From: a virus
DNA: 64,000 nucleotides
Strand: one strand, 5' to 3'
IMG/VR virus record: IMGVR_UViG_3300020034_000005
Span: 26,319 to 90,318 of that record
A program made the translations under genes and the position numbers. This document shows, in pieces, positions 39,499 through 47,977 of this stretch (its first letter is position 1; each line of letters begins with the position of its first letter). The notes beneath the pieces were generated by a model. That model worked only from the letters and a program-made list of their open reading frames with translations. It was not told where the DNA came from and did not search any database.

Positions 39499-40014
39499 AT
39501 GAAGCTGACCACCCACCGTCTCAGCCGGAAGCACCAGCCCGTCGTGGACCGCGTGACGTTGATCCTCGATGAGGCGGCGCGGGTCGTGAAGCGCCACAGC
39601 GGATGCGGCGTCGGCCGGACCGAGGTCGCGGTCACGACGAGGCGCGGCGTGACCGATCTGGCGTGCAGGGCGCATGAGGGTCTGTTCGGCGTGAGTGATC
39701 CGGACGACTGGGACAACTCGGCCGGGACGACGACGTTGACCCGCACCGGAACCCTGGTGATCGTCAACGCTGATGCGCACCTGCGACACCTCGAGGAGGT
39801 CGACAGGACTCTCCTCCATGAGCTGGCGCATGCCGCGCAGTTCAACCGGCCCGGTGCCCGCAAGCAGAACCTGCGCGCCATCGAGTATGGCCTCGGCCTC
39901 CGCGAACTGTCGGCCACCGAATGCAGGGCCGGAACGCGGCGGATGGACGCCGACGAGCTGGAAGCGGAGCGGGCCGAGGACCTGCTCCGGCAGCTCGCGA
40001 AGGCGGTGCGCTGA
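39499..40014 (+). CDS. Zinc metallopeptidase-like protein (171 aa)
   Basis: ATG 39499 with GGGGGAG at the right distance. The motif LLHELAHAAQF (about 105-115) is a HExxH zinc site (H107, E108, H111), and the helix ends with E in an AIEYGLGLRE region that could supply the third ligand. SprT/ImmA-like size. A C-terminal acidic helix follows. Possibly a peptidase acting on a regulator or cell-wall partner. Confidence 0.75.
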   Translation: MKLTTHRLSRKHQPVVDRVTLILDEAARVVKRHSGCGVGRTEVAVTTRRGVTDLACRAHEGLFGVSDPDDWDNSAGTTTLTRTGTLVIVNADAHLRHLEEVDRTLLHELAHAAQFNRPGARKQNLRAIEYGLGLRELSATECRAGTRRMDADELEAERAEDLLRQLAKAVR

Positions 40015-40187
40015 TGCCGACCTGGATCCTCACCGTGACCTCCCGCACCGGCGCCAAGGTCGAACCGCTCACCGGTGCTCCGTCGCACAGCTTCGCCGTC
40101 TACGACCGGGACGTCCTCGAGCAGCACCTCGACGCCGCGAAGTACGACCCGCGTGACCTGCACATCGACGTCCGCAAGATCGCCTGA
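40014..40187 (+). CDS. Hypothetical protein (57 aa)
   Basis: TGATG overlap. Beta-rich (WILTVTSRTGAKVEPLTGAP) with an acidic helix. Unrecognised. Confidence 0.6.
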   Translation: MPTWILTVTSRTGAKVEPLTGAPSHSFAVYDRDVLEQHLDAAKYDPRDLHIDVRKIA

Positions 40188-40222
40188 CCACCCAGCCCGT
40201 CACCACACCGAAGGGATCACCG

Positions 40223-41584
40223 ATGAGCAGCGGATTCCGCTCCTGGGAGGAGCGCAACGCGGACACGGCGAGGACCCGTGCCGAAGCCGCGAAGCTCACC
40301 GCCGAAGCCAAGACCGCCGAGCAGAACGCCACCGTCGGGGCTGCGAAGGTTGTCACCGATCAGCTCGCCGAGCAGATCAAGCAGACGAAGCTCCGCAACC
40401 AGCTCGCCGATGTCAAAGGCCGCGCCGATGATGACAAGGACCGGCGCCAGGCCAGGCGTCGCGAGCAGCGGGCCGACGACGGCACCACGTTCAAGGTCCT
40501 CGTCAACATCGTCATGACGCTGGGCCTGCTCGCCGCGCTGCCCGCCCAGATGTCGTACTTCCTCACCCTGCACCGCAAGGACGACCAGCACCCCGGCTAC
40601 GCCTGGACGCTCACCCCCGTCCCGTTCTTCCTCGAACTCCTCGCCTGGGTCGGCGTCATGGGCACCCGGTGGGCGCACCGCAAAGGTCTGCCCCGCTGGC
40701 CGTTCTGGCTGATGACCGCAGCGCTCGCCTCGGTCGCCGGCTACATCAACCTGGCGCACGGCAGCACCGAGTACGGGATCGTCGCCGGGATCGCCCTGGC
40801 CGCGACGTCGATCATCGGTCCGCTGCTCGCGGAGGTCCGCCAGTTCCTGGAGACCAAGGCCGCCGAAGACGGGCGGACCCTACAGCAGCGGGCCCGAGAC
40901 CGTCGTACCGCCCGTGAAGAGTCGAAGCAGCGGCGTGCGCAGGAGCGCATCGAGAAGGACGAAGACGGCCGACGCAAGGAACTCTTCAAGGACGAGTTCG
41001 ACGAGTTCCGGCGGATCATCGCCGCGCACCCCACCGGAGGCATCAGCCGCGAGTCGGCGTGGGAGCAGGCGTGGGACACCATGCACCTCCTCCCGCTGTC
41101 CGTGACGGTGGAGAGCCTCGCCTCACGGGAGGTCGCCAGGGAGGCCATCGAAGAGGTCATGGCGGACCACGGGTCCACCCGCGAAAGCCTCGCCGTCGAC
41201 CTCTGGCTCGCTGAGATTTTCCCACCCGACCGCGGCGACGACGGACCCGCAGGAGCGCCCGCAGAGGGTGCGCCCATCGAGCCCACGGGGGGAGGGTCAC
41301 GGGCCCGCAGTGAGAGGCACCCCGAGGGCACCGAAGGCCTTGTGGGGAAAAGGAAGCAGGCACCTCGCGGCTCGACAAACGGCGCCGCCCTGAAGCCCCT
41401 TGATGACGCGGACTTGGAGAAGGTCCGGAAGCTCGCCGCCGCCCTCGGGTCGGCAGCACATCTCTCCCATAGCGCCGTGAAGAAAGCGGTCGGCGGGGGC
41501 CGCAACGAGTACCTCGCTCGGCTCCGCAAGACCGTGCAGGCGGAAGCGCGACAGGGGCAAGCCAAGCCCGGAACAGACGACTGA
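40223..41584 (+). CDS. SpdB-like membrane protein (453 aa)
   Basis: Coiled-coil N-terminus (about 10-90), four membrane spans at about 93-112, 130-150, 157-176 and 182-200, a second coiled coil (about 210-255), a helical domain and a basic C-terminal region with a likely HTH (AAHLSHSAVKKAVGGGRNEY). The plan and its place before the TraB-like gene fit Streptomyces intermycelial spread proteins (SpdB, DUF2637-type). Confidence 0.75.
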   Translation: MSSGFRSWEERNADTARTRAEAAKLTAEAKTAEQNATVGAAKVVTDQLAEQIKQTKLRNQLADVKGRADDDKDRRQARRREQRADDGTTFKVLVNIVMTLGLLAALPAQMSYFLTLHRKDDQHPGYAWTLTPVPFFLELLAWVGVMGTRWAHRKGLPRWPFWLMTAALASVAGYINLAHGSTEYGIVAGIALAATSIIGPLLAEVRQFLETKAAEDGRTLQQRARDRRTAREESKQRRAQERIEKDEDGRRKELFKDEFDEFRRIIAAHPTGGISRESAWEQAWDTMHLLPLSVTVESLASREVAREAIEEVMADHGSTRESLAVDLWLAEIFPPDRGDDGPAGAPAEGAPIEPTGGGSRARSERHPEGTEGLVGKRKQAPRGSTNGAALKPLDDADLEKVRKLAAALGSAAHLSHSAVKKAVGGGRNEYLARLRKTVQAEARQGQAKPGTDD

Positions 41585-41612
41585 TCCACAACCCTCAACC
41601 AGGAGACCCCTC

Positions 41613-42197
41613 ATGAACACCACCATCCGCCGGATCGCCGTCTCGGGCAGTGCGGCCGTCGCCCTCCTAGGAGGCGCCGCCGCGATCAACATGAGCGCCG
41701 CGCCCGACGCGTCCGCCACCGAAATCAGCACCGCCATCGACCAGGCCACCGGCGCCCCCGTCAACCTCCCCGACGGGCGGGTCATGCACATCCGCGGCCT
41801 CGACACGGCCGGCTACCAGGCCGACGCCGCCCACCACACCGCAGTCGTGCGACTCGCCGCCGACACCAACCCCGGCACCACCGGCGGTACGTACAACGAC
41901 CAGACCGGGACCGGCACCGGCCAGCAGAACCCGACGGTGGGGAACGGGGTCAGTTACACCCCCGCGCAGGTGCAGACCCAGGCGGGCGGCGGCACCATCG
42001 CCATCGGCATCGTCGTGATCATCGTTCTCGGCACCATTGCCTTCTTCCGGGTCAAGGGCAGCGCCAAGGTCGGCGACGCAGTCCTCTTCGCCTTCCTGGG
42101 TGTTGCCATGTCGGGAACGGTCTTCGGAGTCATGGCGAAGACGATGTCGGAGCAGGGAGTCGGCTCCCTCGGCGGCATCCTCGGCGGCCTCGGCTAA
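41613..42197 (+). CDS. Secreted/membrane transfer-associated protein (194 aa)
   Basis: Sec signal peptide (about 1-36, AVALLGGAAAINMSAAPDAS), a Gly/Thr-rich exported middle with NPGTTGGTYNDQTGTG, then two membrane spans (about 126-148 and 155-180) and a Gly-rich end. Similar small proteins flank TraB in Streptomyces plasmids. It might form part of the transfer channel. Pilin is considered unlikely. Confidence 0.7.
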   Translation: MNTTIRRIAVSGSAAVALLGGAAAINMSAAPDASATEISTAIDQATGAPVNLPDGRVMHIRGLDTAGYQADAAHHTAVVRLAADTNPGTTGGTYNDQTGTGTGQQNPTVGNGVSYTPAQVQTQAGGGTIAIGIVVIIVLGTIAFFRVKGSAKVGDAVLFAFLGVAMSGTVFGVMAKTMSEQGVGSLGGILGGLG

Positions 42198-42235
42198 CCC
42201 CCACCACCCCCAACCACTCTGAAAGGACTTGGCCA

Positions 42236-44425
42236 GTGGCCACCGACCAGAAGCCCACCCCCGAGCCGACCAAGCAGGAAACCACCTGGCGGGACAAGCT
42301 GCGCGGCCGCGGCGCCGACCAGGCAGCGAAAGCGCGCGCCGCCCTCGCCGTACAGCGCGACCACGCCAAAGCCCGCACCGGGGACTGGCTGAAGGGCGCC
42401 GACCTCACCGACGAGGACCTTCAGCAGATGGTGACAGAGAAGGCCCGGGAACACCGCGCTCAGCGGGTGGCGGAAGCCGAGCAGCAGGTCGCCATCCTGG
42501 AGAACCGTCTCGACATGGCCCGGTCCATGGGGAAACGCGGCAAGGACATGGTCTCGCAGCTCAAGATGCAACTCGTTGTTGCCGAGGACGCCCTGGACGC
42601 GGTCGCCAGCGAGCCGGACCCGCCCCCCACCCAGCGTCAGCTCAACTCGGCCCGGCTGAAGAAGCGCGCCACCCGGGCCGGCTACCTGGTCGGCGGCGGG
42701 CTCCTGGCCCTGAAAGGTGCGGCCACCGACCCGACGCTACTCGGCTTCCTGGGCGTCGCGGGCGGCTACGGCTGGTACCTGGTGTCGCGCCCTTTCACCG
42801 ACGGCCAGACCCCTGCACCTGCACCGAGCACCCCGCAGGGACTGGCCACCCCGCAGAGTCCGGCACCTTCGATCAACCTGACCAAGCCCGAACCGGCGCC
42901 CGGGGTGAGGGAGTTCAACGCCCCACCGCCGCCCGCGCTCACAGTTAGCCAGTTGGACGAAGCCCTCCGCAGTGTCGGCATGGTGCGACCAGGCGAGAAG
43001 ATCCAGATCCTGGCCGTGCCGCAGCGAGAGAAGGACGGCAACACTACCGTCGTTTTCGATCTGCCCGCAGGCCAGAAAGTCGCCAACCTCCAGCTGAAGA
43101 TCGAGGAGTTCGCCGGGGCGCTCGGCCGCGACTCCACCATGGTCGACATCGAGAAGGCGGGCAGTGCGGTCCGCACCAGCCTGTGGATCACCGACGAGGA
43201 CCCGTTCGCGAACACCCGCCCCTCACCGCTGATCACGCACCCGACGCAGATCGACGCGTTCAGAGACGGCATCCCGGTCGGGTGGGGGAAGCGCGGGAAC
43301 ACCATCAAGCTCCCCATCAGCAGCTCGAACATCGTGATCGGCGGCGGTGCCCGCTCCGGCAAGGGCGTCGGCGCCTCGAACCTCGCCGTCGGCGCCACCT
43401 TCGACCCGCGCATCAACCCCCGGATCGTCGCGGGCAAGCAGAACGCCGAATGGGACGCCTACGCCCGTGCCGGAATCGCCTGCACGTACTTCAAGCCGGA
43501 CCCGGCCCGGCTTCTGGCACTTCTCGATGCCGAGATCGCGGACAAGGACCGGCGCGAGGCGGCGCTGGGCAGGCTCGGCAAGAGCAAGCTGGTCGGCCCC
43601 GCGATCGAGCAACTCGGAGGCATCGAGCTCATCATCATCGACGAGCTCGCCACATACACACGCCCCGGAAAACCGCTCCGGGACGAGATCCTGGAACGCC
43701 TCGTACTCCTCGCGTCCGTAGCACCGGCCGCCGGGATCCTCCTGGTCGTCCTCACCCAGTACCCGGGCGTCGACATCTTTCCGACCGAGCTGGCCGTGAA
43801 CTTCACCACGAAGTGGGCGATGCGCGTCGACACGGCGACGCAGTCCAACGCGATCCTCGGCGCCGGTTCGTCCGGCATGGGCCGCGATGCATCCAAGTTC
43901 GACCCTCCCCGGCCGGGCTTGGGCTGGCTCGTCAACCCCTTCGTCGGGGTCACCGACCGGGCTCGCAGCTTCGACATTGACGAGGATGAGCGCGGCGAAA
44001 TCAGCATGCTGCAGGAGAAGGCCGCGAAGATCCGTGAAGCTGCGGGGCGTCTCGCCGGGCAGTGGGACGACCCGATCGAGCGACACCTCCTCAACGCAAC
44101 CGGACTGTCCTCGGCGGCCGGCGGACCGAAGCGCGACGGCATCCCGGGACGGAACGTTCTGAATCACACGCCGGACCAGAAGTTCCAGATCGGCTGCTGC
44201 CGTCAGGCACTTGAGGCCATGGATCAGCTGGGTCGTGATGTGGCGCAGCTCGACGAGATGGCTCAGATCATCGGTGCGATCCAGAGCGACGAGCTTGGGA
44301 GGGCGCTTCGTTCCGCAGGCGCCGGCGGAACCGTGAAGATCACGGTTCCCGGCCGGGAGGGGCAGGTTCGCGGCTACCAGCGGGCCGACGTCAAGGACGC
44401 GCTGGACTTGCTGCTCGGCTCCTGA
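42236..44425 (+). CDS. FtsK/TraB-like DNA translocase (729 aa)
   Basis: Conjugative double-stranded DNA pump. N-terminal coiled coils (about 25-125), two membrane spans (about 143-182), a beta-rich linker (about 230-320), and a RecA-fold motor with Walker A GGGARSGKG (about 364-372) and Walker B LIIIDELATYT (about 464-474). The C-terminus (about 650-729) carries a helical module that could be the recognition domain for short repeats in the transfer locus. Size fits septal TraB translocases of Streptomyces. GTG start. Confidence 0.88.
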   Translation: MATDQKPTPEPTKQETTWRDKLRGRGADQAAKARAALAVQRDHAKARTGDWLKGADLTDEDLQQMVTEKAREHRAQRVAEAEQQVAILENRLDMARSMGKRGKDMVSQLKMQLVVAEDALDAVASEPDPPPTQRQLNSARLKKRATRAGYLVGGGLLALKGAATDPTLLGFLGVAGGYGWYLVSRPFTDGQTPAPAPSTPQGLATPQSPAPSINLTKPEPAPGVREFNAPPPPALTVSQLDEALRSVGMVRPGEKIQILAVPQREKDGNTTVVFDLPAGQKVANLQLKIEEFAGALGRDSTMVDIEKAGSAVRTSLWITDEDPFANTRPSPLITHPTQIDAFRDGIPVGWGKRGNTIKLPISSSNIVIGGGARSGKGVGASNLAVGATFDPRINPRIVAGKQNAEWDAYARAGIACTYFKPDPARLLALLDAEIADKDRREAALGRLGKSKLVGPAIEQLGGIELIIIDELATYTRPGKPLRDEILERLVLLASVAPAAGILLVVLTQYPGVDIFPTELAVNFTTKWAMRVDTATQSNAILGAGSSGMGRDASKFDPPRPGLGWLVNPFVGVTDRARSFDIDEDERGEISMLQEKAAKIREAAGRLAGQWDDPIERHLLNATGLSSAAGGPKRDGIPGRNVLNHTPDQKFQIGCCRQALEAMDQLGRDVAQLDEMAQIIGAIQSDELGRALRSAGAGGTVKITVPGREGQVRGYQRADVKDALDLLLGS

Positions 44426-44433
44426 GTGCCTCG

Positions 44434-44489
44434 TTTGCCCCGTCTTGTCGGGTGGCGATCGGTCGTTTTGCCCCGTCTTGTCGGGTGGC
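44434..44489 (+). repeat. 23-base direct repeat, candidate TraB recognition locus
   Basis: TTTGCCCCGTCTTGTCGGGT plus GGC is exactly repeated at 44434-44456 and 44467-44489, 33 bases (three helical turns) apart. Each copy holds a small dyad CCCG-N6-CGGG. Position right after the TraB-like gene suits a clt-type transfer locus. Confidence 0.5.
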
Positions 44490-44513
44490 CGCTGGGTGGA
44501 TTCCATCCGGCTG

Positions 44514-44544
44514 CTATCCACCCTCGAAGATCGACTATCCACCC
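44514..44544 (+). repeat. CTATCCACCC direct repeat
   Basis: CTATCCACCC at 44514-44523 and 44535-44544, two helical turns apart, in the gap between the translocase and the gene at 44649. May be regulatory or part of the same locus. Confidence 0.45.
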
Positions 44545-44648
44545 CCCAAGGCGGGGCGAATGATCCCATAACCACCCTGTTTAGTGCGCAGATCGCCCGA
44601 CATCAGCTCTAACTGTCCAGCAGGGATCACTACTCGAAGGAGATCGAC

Positions 44649-45059
44649 ATGAAAGAGATTTACGAGCGTTCGAAGCGCGGCGCCAAGCAGCTCGAACGTG
44701 ATGTTCGGATCGGCACCGTCCTCTACACCGTCGTGGACGTCGCCCAGAACTACGCCCCGTGGGAGGACGCGCAGCTGTACAGCCGCTGCGTCGTGACCTT
44801 CAGGAGCCGCGTCACCGGCAACCTGATGATCAGCGGCAGCATGTCGGTGATCGGCCTGGCCCTCCGCGAAGGCCCCGTCTACACGGAGAAGCCCAAGGGT
44901 CTGCGGAACCTCGCCAAGCCCGGACGGCAGGTCTCCGGCCCGCTGCCCGACGGCTATGAGGGTGTCCTCGACGAGGCCGAACTCAAGGGCCTGGAGAAGC
45001 GGGTCCGCAACGGCAGTGACCCCCGTAAGCGCCGCCGCCTCGGCGGCTGGCGCGTCTGA
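44649..45059 (+). CDS. Hypothetical basic protein (136 aa)
   Basis: ATG after GAAGGAGATCGAC. Mixed beta sheet (VLYTVVDVAQNYAPWEDAQL, YSRCVVTFRSRVTG) and a basic tail (KRVRNGSDPRKRRRLGGW). Unrecognised; follows the repeat locus. Confidence 0.7.
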   Translation: MKEIYERSKRGAKQLERDVRIGTVLYTVVDVAQNYAPWEDAQLYSRCVVTFRSRVTGNLMISGSMSVIGLALREGPVYTEKPKGLRNLAKPGRQVSGPLPDGYEGVLDEAELKGLEKRVRNGSDPRKRRRLGGWRV

Positions 45060-45100
45060 CCGCACCGGAACAACCACCAACCCCCGAGAAGGAGCACGTG

Positions 45101-45286
45101 ATGCCGAAGCAACCGCGGGCCGACCGTAAGGCCGTCAACCGGGCGAGCCGTGAGGCGGACGCCGCCCTGCATGAGAACCAGCGCAAGGAGAAGGCTGCCG
45201 GTGTCACCGAGGTGACACCGGAGTTCCTCCGCCTGAACGCGATCGCCACCGAGGCCGCGAGCAACGCCTCCTGGTACCGCCGCTAG
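45101..45286 (+). CDS. FLRLN-family protein (61 aa)
   Basis: AAGGAG at 45089-45094; ATG 45101 preferred over GTG 45098. Basic N-terminal helix (ADRKAVNRASREADAALHEN), then AAGVTEVTPEFLRLN and an EAASNASWYRR ending. Shares TPEFLRLN with 39017 and 45578. Probably a soluble interaction module; function unknown. Confidence 0.65.
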   Translation: MPKQPRADRKAVNRASREADAALHENQRKEKAAGVTEVTPEFLRLNAIATEAASNASWYRR

Positions 45287-45339
45287 ATCCGTATGACGAC
45301 CAGTACGACCGTCGCCAACACACACCCAAGGAGCCAGAT

Positions 45340-45549
45340 ATGAGCAACGAACCGCAGAAGTACGCCGACGGCCTCACCGACGCTCAGCACCGGGCACTGA
45401 GGGCGTCGCGCCAGGAAGACACGAAGCATGCACGCCGCGAGGCGAGCGGCGACGTCCCCATGCACTGCGGGGAGTCGATGGGGCACGCCGGAGACGGCTA
45501 TTACCGGTGCGTGAACTGCCCCACGAACTTCGACGTCAACAGTTTCTGA
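45340..45549 (+). CDS. Small zinc-binding protein (69 aa)
   Basis: MHCGESMGHAGDGYYRCVNC gives two Cys/His pairs for one zinc (about 41-60). N-terminus is helical and charged. Unrecognised. Confidence 0.6.
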   Translation: MSNEPQKYADGLTDAQHRALRASRQEDTKHARREASGDVPMHCGESMGHAGDGYYRCVNCPTNFDVNSF

Positions 45550-45577
45550 ATCCGTACACAACCCGAAGGGGAGACCG

Positions 45578-45781
45578 ATGGGCATCCGCGAACGCCGCGC
45601 CGCCATTAAGGCGTACAAGGCCGCTGACAAGGCGCTTGAGGAGAAAGGGCAGCGCGACCAAGCAGCCGGGATCGACTACGAAACCCCGGAATTCCTTCGA
45701 CTCAACCGTGCGGTCGCCGAGGCAGAGGACAACCCGCACCTGCCCGACCGCTACCGCGACCCCCGCGACCTGCACGACTGA
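45578..45781 (+). CDS. FLRLN-family protein (67 aa)
   Basis: Basic N-terminal helix (RRAAIKAYKAADKALEEKGQ), then ETPEFLRLNRAVAEAE, NPHLPDRYRDPRD. This is the fullest copy of the motif shared with 39017 (LPDRWRDPRD) and 45101. Followed by a terminator hairpin. Confidence 0.65.
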   Translation: MGIRERRAAIKAYKAADKALEEKGQRDQAAGIDYETPEFLRLNRAVAEAEDNPHLPDRYRDPRDLHD

Positions 45782-45786
45782 TGACC

Positions 45787-45826
45787 GGGGGCGTCCCCTC
45801 CGCCTGGACAGCAACGGGACGCCCCC
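45787..45826 (+). terminator. Terminator after the FLRLN gene
   Basis: Perfect 11-bp stem GGGGGCGTCCC (45787-45797) with GGGACGCCCCC (45816-45826). Confidence 0.7.
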
Positions 45827-45868
45827 ACCACCCCAGCACAGCCCAACGACCGTGAGGAGCACTACGAC

Positions 45869-46486
45869 ATGACCACGCCCGTCACCACGGCGGCAACCCC
45901 GCACGCACCGCCCGACGCCACCAGCACGCTGATCGTCGAGATTGAGCAGTACCTCGCCGACCACGCCCCGCAGGCCGCGCCCCCGCAGCCGCGCCCGGCG
46001 ACCGCACACCAGCTCGTCACCAAGACCACCGCGGAGTTGGTCGCCGAAGCGTTGGGCGCCCCTGTGGCGGCGGCCGTGCCCGCGGCGCCCGTACTCCAGC
46101 CGCCGCCCGCCTTCCTGCGGCGCCTTCCGGACTGGGCACTCACCCTGCCCATGATCCGCAACCGGTTCGGTGGCGGCGGGCAGGACGTCACTGTTGCCCA
46201 GCACCTCCAGTTGACCGCCATGGTCATCGAGCGCTGGGGATGGGCCCAGGGCACCCTCCGCAAGAGCGGGTGCATCTGCATCGAGGGCGCCCAGTTCGTG
46301 CTCCTGCGCCTCGGCTACGGCAACGGCGACACCCTCCACGCCGCCACCCTCCACCTCCACCAGCTCCTCGCCAACGTCGGCGCCGGATCCCTCACCGCCT
46401 GGAACGACCACCCCGGCCGCACCCAGCAGGAAGTCCTCCAACTCATCCGCATGGCCGCCACCAGCGCACAGGAGATCCGACGATGA
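45869..46486 (+). CDS. DUF6197-like protein (205 aa)
   Basis: N-terminal helical segment (VEIEQYLADHAPQAA), Pro/Ala linker, and a conserved C-terminal domain (about 110-205): ERWGWAQGTLRKSGCICIEG, LHLHQLL, AWNDHPGRTQQEVLQLI. This agrees with the Streptomyces DUF6197 family as I remember it. Function unknown. Confidence 0.75.
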   Translation: MTTPVTTAATPHAPPDATSTLIVEIEQYLADHAPQAAPPQPRPATAHQLVTKTTAELVAEALGAPVAAAVPAAPVLQPPPAFLRRLPDWALTLPMIRNRFGGGGQDVTVAQHLQLTAMVIERWGWAQGTLRKSGCICIEGAQFVLLRLGYGNGDTLHAATLHLHQLLANVGAGSLTAWNDHPGRTQQEVLQLIRMAATSAQEIRR

Positions 46487-46674
46487 CGAAGAAACGCGAC
46501 CTGAAGATCGACACGTTCGAAACGGTCCGCCCCGGCAAGAGCAACGTGCAGTGGGTGTCCGCGATCCACGACGAGAACGACCCGTGGTTCAGCCTGCAGT
46601 CCGAACCCCACACCACCAGGCAGGCATCCATCGACGACGTCACCCGCAAGGCCCGGAAGGCGGGGGTGGCCTGA
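46483..46674 (+). CDS. Hypothetical protein (63 aa)
   Basis: ATGA overlap. DTFETVRPGKSNVQWVSAIH and a basic C-terminus. Could be a small beta fold with a DNA-binding tail. Unrecognised. Confidence 0.6.
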   Translation: MTKKRDLKIDTFETVRPGKSNVQWVSAIHDENDPWFSLQSEPHTTRQASIDDVTRKARKAGVA

Positions 46675-46973
46675 TGGGCGCGAGGATCAGCCACTACGAC
46701 GGGGCACCCTCCTGGCACACCATCGAGAACCTCGGCGTACAGCTCGAGCACGTCACCACGTCCGGTCAGTGGCGGCACCTCAAGCCGCTCTTCGACGGGA
46801 GTCTCCGCGGCCCCGTCTCCGTGTCGCCCCGCGACGCCGCCCGCATCGGCGACTACCTCGAGTCCGCCGCCGGCCACCGCTTGATGCCCGGCAACTGGGC
46901 CGACCTCGCCCGCAAGATCGCCAAGGCCGCCCACCGGGCCGCCAACCGCAACCAGCAATGGACCTGGGAGTGA
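46674..46973 (+). CDS. Hypothetical protein (99 aa)
   Basis: TGATG overlap. Contains DAARIGDYLESAAGHRLMPG and a helical basic end (KIAKAAHRAANRNQQWTWE). Unrecognised. Confidence 0.6.
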   Translation: MGARISHYDGAPSWHTIENLGVQLEHVTTSGQWRHLKPLFDGSLRGPVSVSPRDAARIGDYLESAAGHRLMPGNWADLARKIAKAAHRAANRNQQWTWE

Positions 46974-46978
46974 CCTGC

Positions 46979-47404
46979 ATGCCTGCCGAGACCACGACGA
47001 TCACCCTGACCCCGCTGACTGCCGATGAAGTATTCGAAGGCGGTGCCTTCCGCAGCGACGGAGGCCTCGATGAAGGACGCTGGTTCTTCCGCGGGCACCT
47101 CACCGCCGGACAGGTCGACAAGGTCTACTTCGAGGCGTACCCGGAGCAGCGCTTCCCAGATGTGCTTGACGCCGACAGCGTTGAGCAGGTCTGGCAGGTG
47201 TTCACCGCCCACGGGGACGACTGCTACCTCGTCGGCGAGAACAACTCGGACACCCCGTTCACCGACACCGACTGCATGCTCTGCACCTGCGAGTCCGGCC
47301 CCGCCATGGACCACGACGGGGTCGAGTACCGGCACCCGCATAAGGCAGACGCCACCACCCCGGGCGCCATCGCCGTCACCTGGGCAACCATCCGCGCCGT
47401 CTGA
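46979..47404 (+). CDS. Hypothetical protein with Cys cluster (141 aa)
   Basis: ATG at 46979. Alpha/beta (RWFFRGHLTAGQVDKVYFEA) with a CMLCTC group near residue 105. Last gene of the rightward operon; a convergent terminator follows. Confidence 0.65.
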   Translation: MPAETTTITLTPLTADEVFEGGAFRSDGGLDEGRWFFRGHLTAGQVDKVYFEAYPEQRFPDVLDADSVEQVWQVFTAHGDDCYLVGENNSDTPFTDTDCMLCTCESGPAMDHDGVEYRHPHKADATTPGAIAVTWATIRAV

Positions 47405-47605
47405 TCACCCAGAAGCGGAAGGGCCCCGGCCGTCTCGCTCGGTCGGGGCCTTCGTTGTGGGTGCGGGTACGGCGCGGGCGATCCACCGGCCGGCCGTCAC
47501 CATCCGCGGGTCCATGGCCGGCTCCAGCCCCAACGCGACCAACGCCCGCAGCCCTTCGGCGCATTCGTGTTCGTCGTCACCCTGCACCGTGAAACGCAAC
47601 GCCAT
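47405..47605 (-). CDS. Hypothetical protein (66 aa)
   Basis: MALRFTVQGDDEHECAEGLR, then EPAMDPRMVTAGRWIARAVP; the last 17 residues are encoded by the terminator hairpin. Unrecognised. Confidence 0.5.
   Translation of the reverse strand: MALRFTVQGDDEHECAEGLRALVALGLEPAMDPRMVTAGRWIARAVPAPTTKAPTERDGRGPSASG
47419..47452. terminator. Terminator between convergent genes
   Basis: AAGG-CCCCGGCCG (47419-47432) pairs with CGGTCGGGGCCTT (47440-47452) with one bulge and one G-U; on the + strand it is followed by TTC. It overlaps the end of the leftward gene. Confidence 0.6.
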
Positions 47606-47653
47606 ACGGGGAGTGTGCCCGGGGCGGGTGATGCGGCGGGGCGGAACGTGGAT

Positions 47654-47977
47654 TCAGCCCCGGATCTCGGAGGACTGGGCGTCCAGGCGCGCCCGCACCT
47701 TGGCGACCCTGTCCATGTCTGGCTGTACTTCCGGAGCGTCGATGTCGAGCTCAGCGTGGATGCGCTGATAGATGCCGAGTTCGAGGAGCGGGATCTGGAT
47801 CTCGTCCCAGGGCGTCGGGCCGACCGCCGCGGTCAGGTCCTTGATCCGCTGGGTGATGTCGTCGCAGCTGACGGACCAGGTACCGTTGATGGCGGACCGC
47901 CTGGCGATCTCCAGATCGCCCCACAGGCAGGCCAGTTCCTCGCGGGCCACAACTTCGAGCTTCATTGTGTCGATCAT
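47654..47977 (-). CDS. Hypothetical helical protein (107 aa)
   Basis: ATG at 47977 overlapping the previous stop (ATGA). Helical with coiled-coil tendency (LACLWGDLEIARRSAINGTW). Last of a leftward three-gene set. Unrecognised. Confidence 0.6.
   Translation of the reverse strand: MIDTMKLEVVAREELACLWGDLEIARRSAINGTWSVSCDDITQRIKDLTAAVGPTPWDEIQIPLLELGIYQRIHAELDIDAPEVQPDMDRVAKVRARLDAQSSEIRG

Noticed and set aside
41613-42197. Pilin or phage major structural protein
   Set aside because: It has a signal peptide but two C-terminal membrane spans, so an integral channel partner is more likely.
44434-44544. CRISPR array
   Set aside because: Only two copies of each repeat, with spacers of 10-11 bases; no cas genes.
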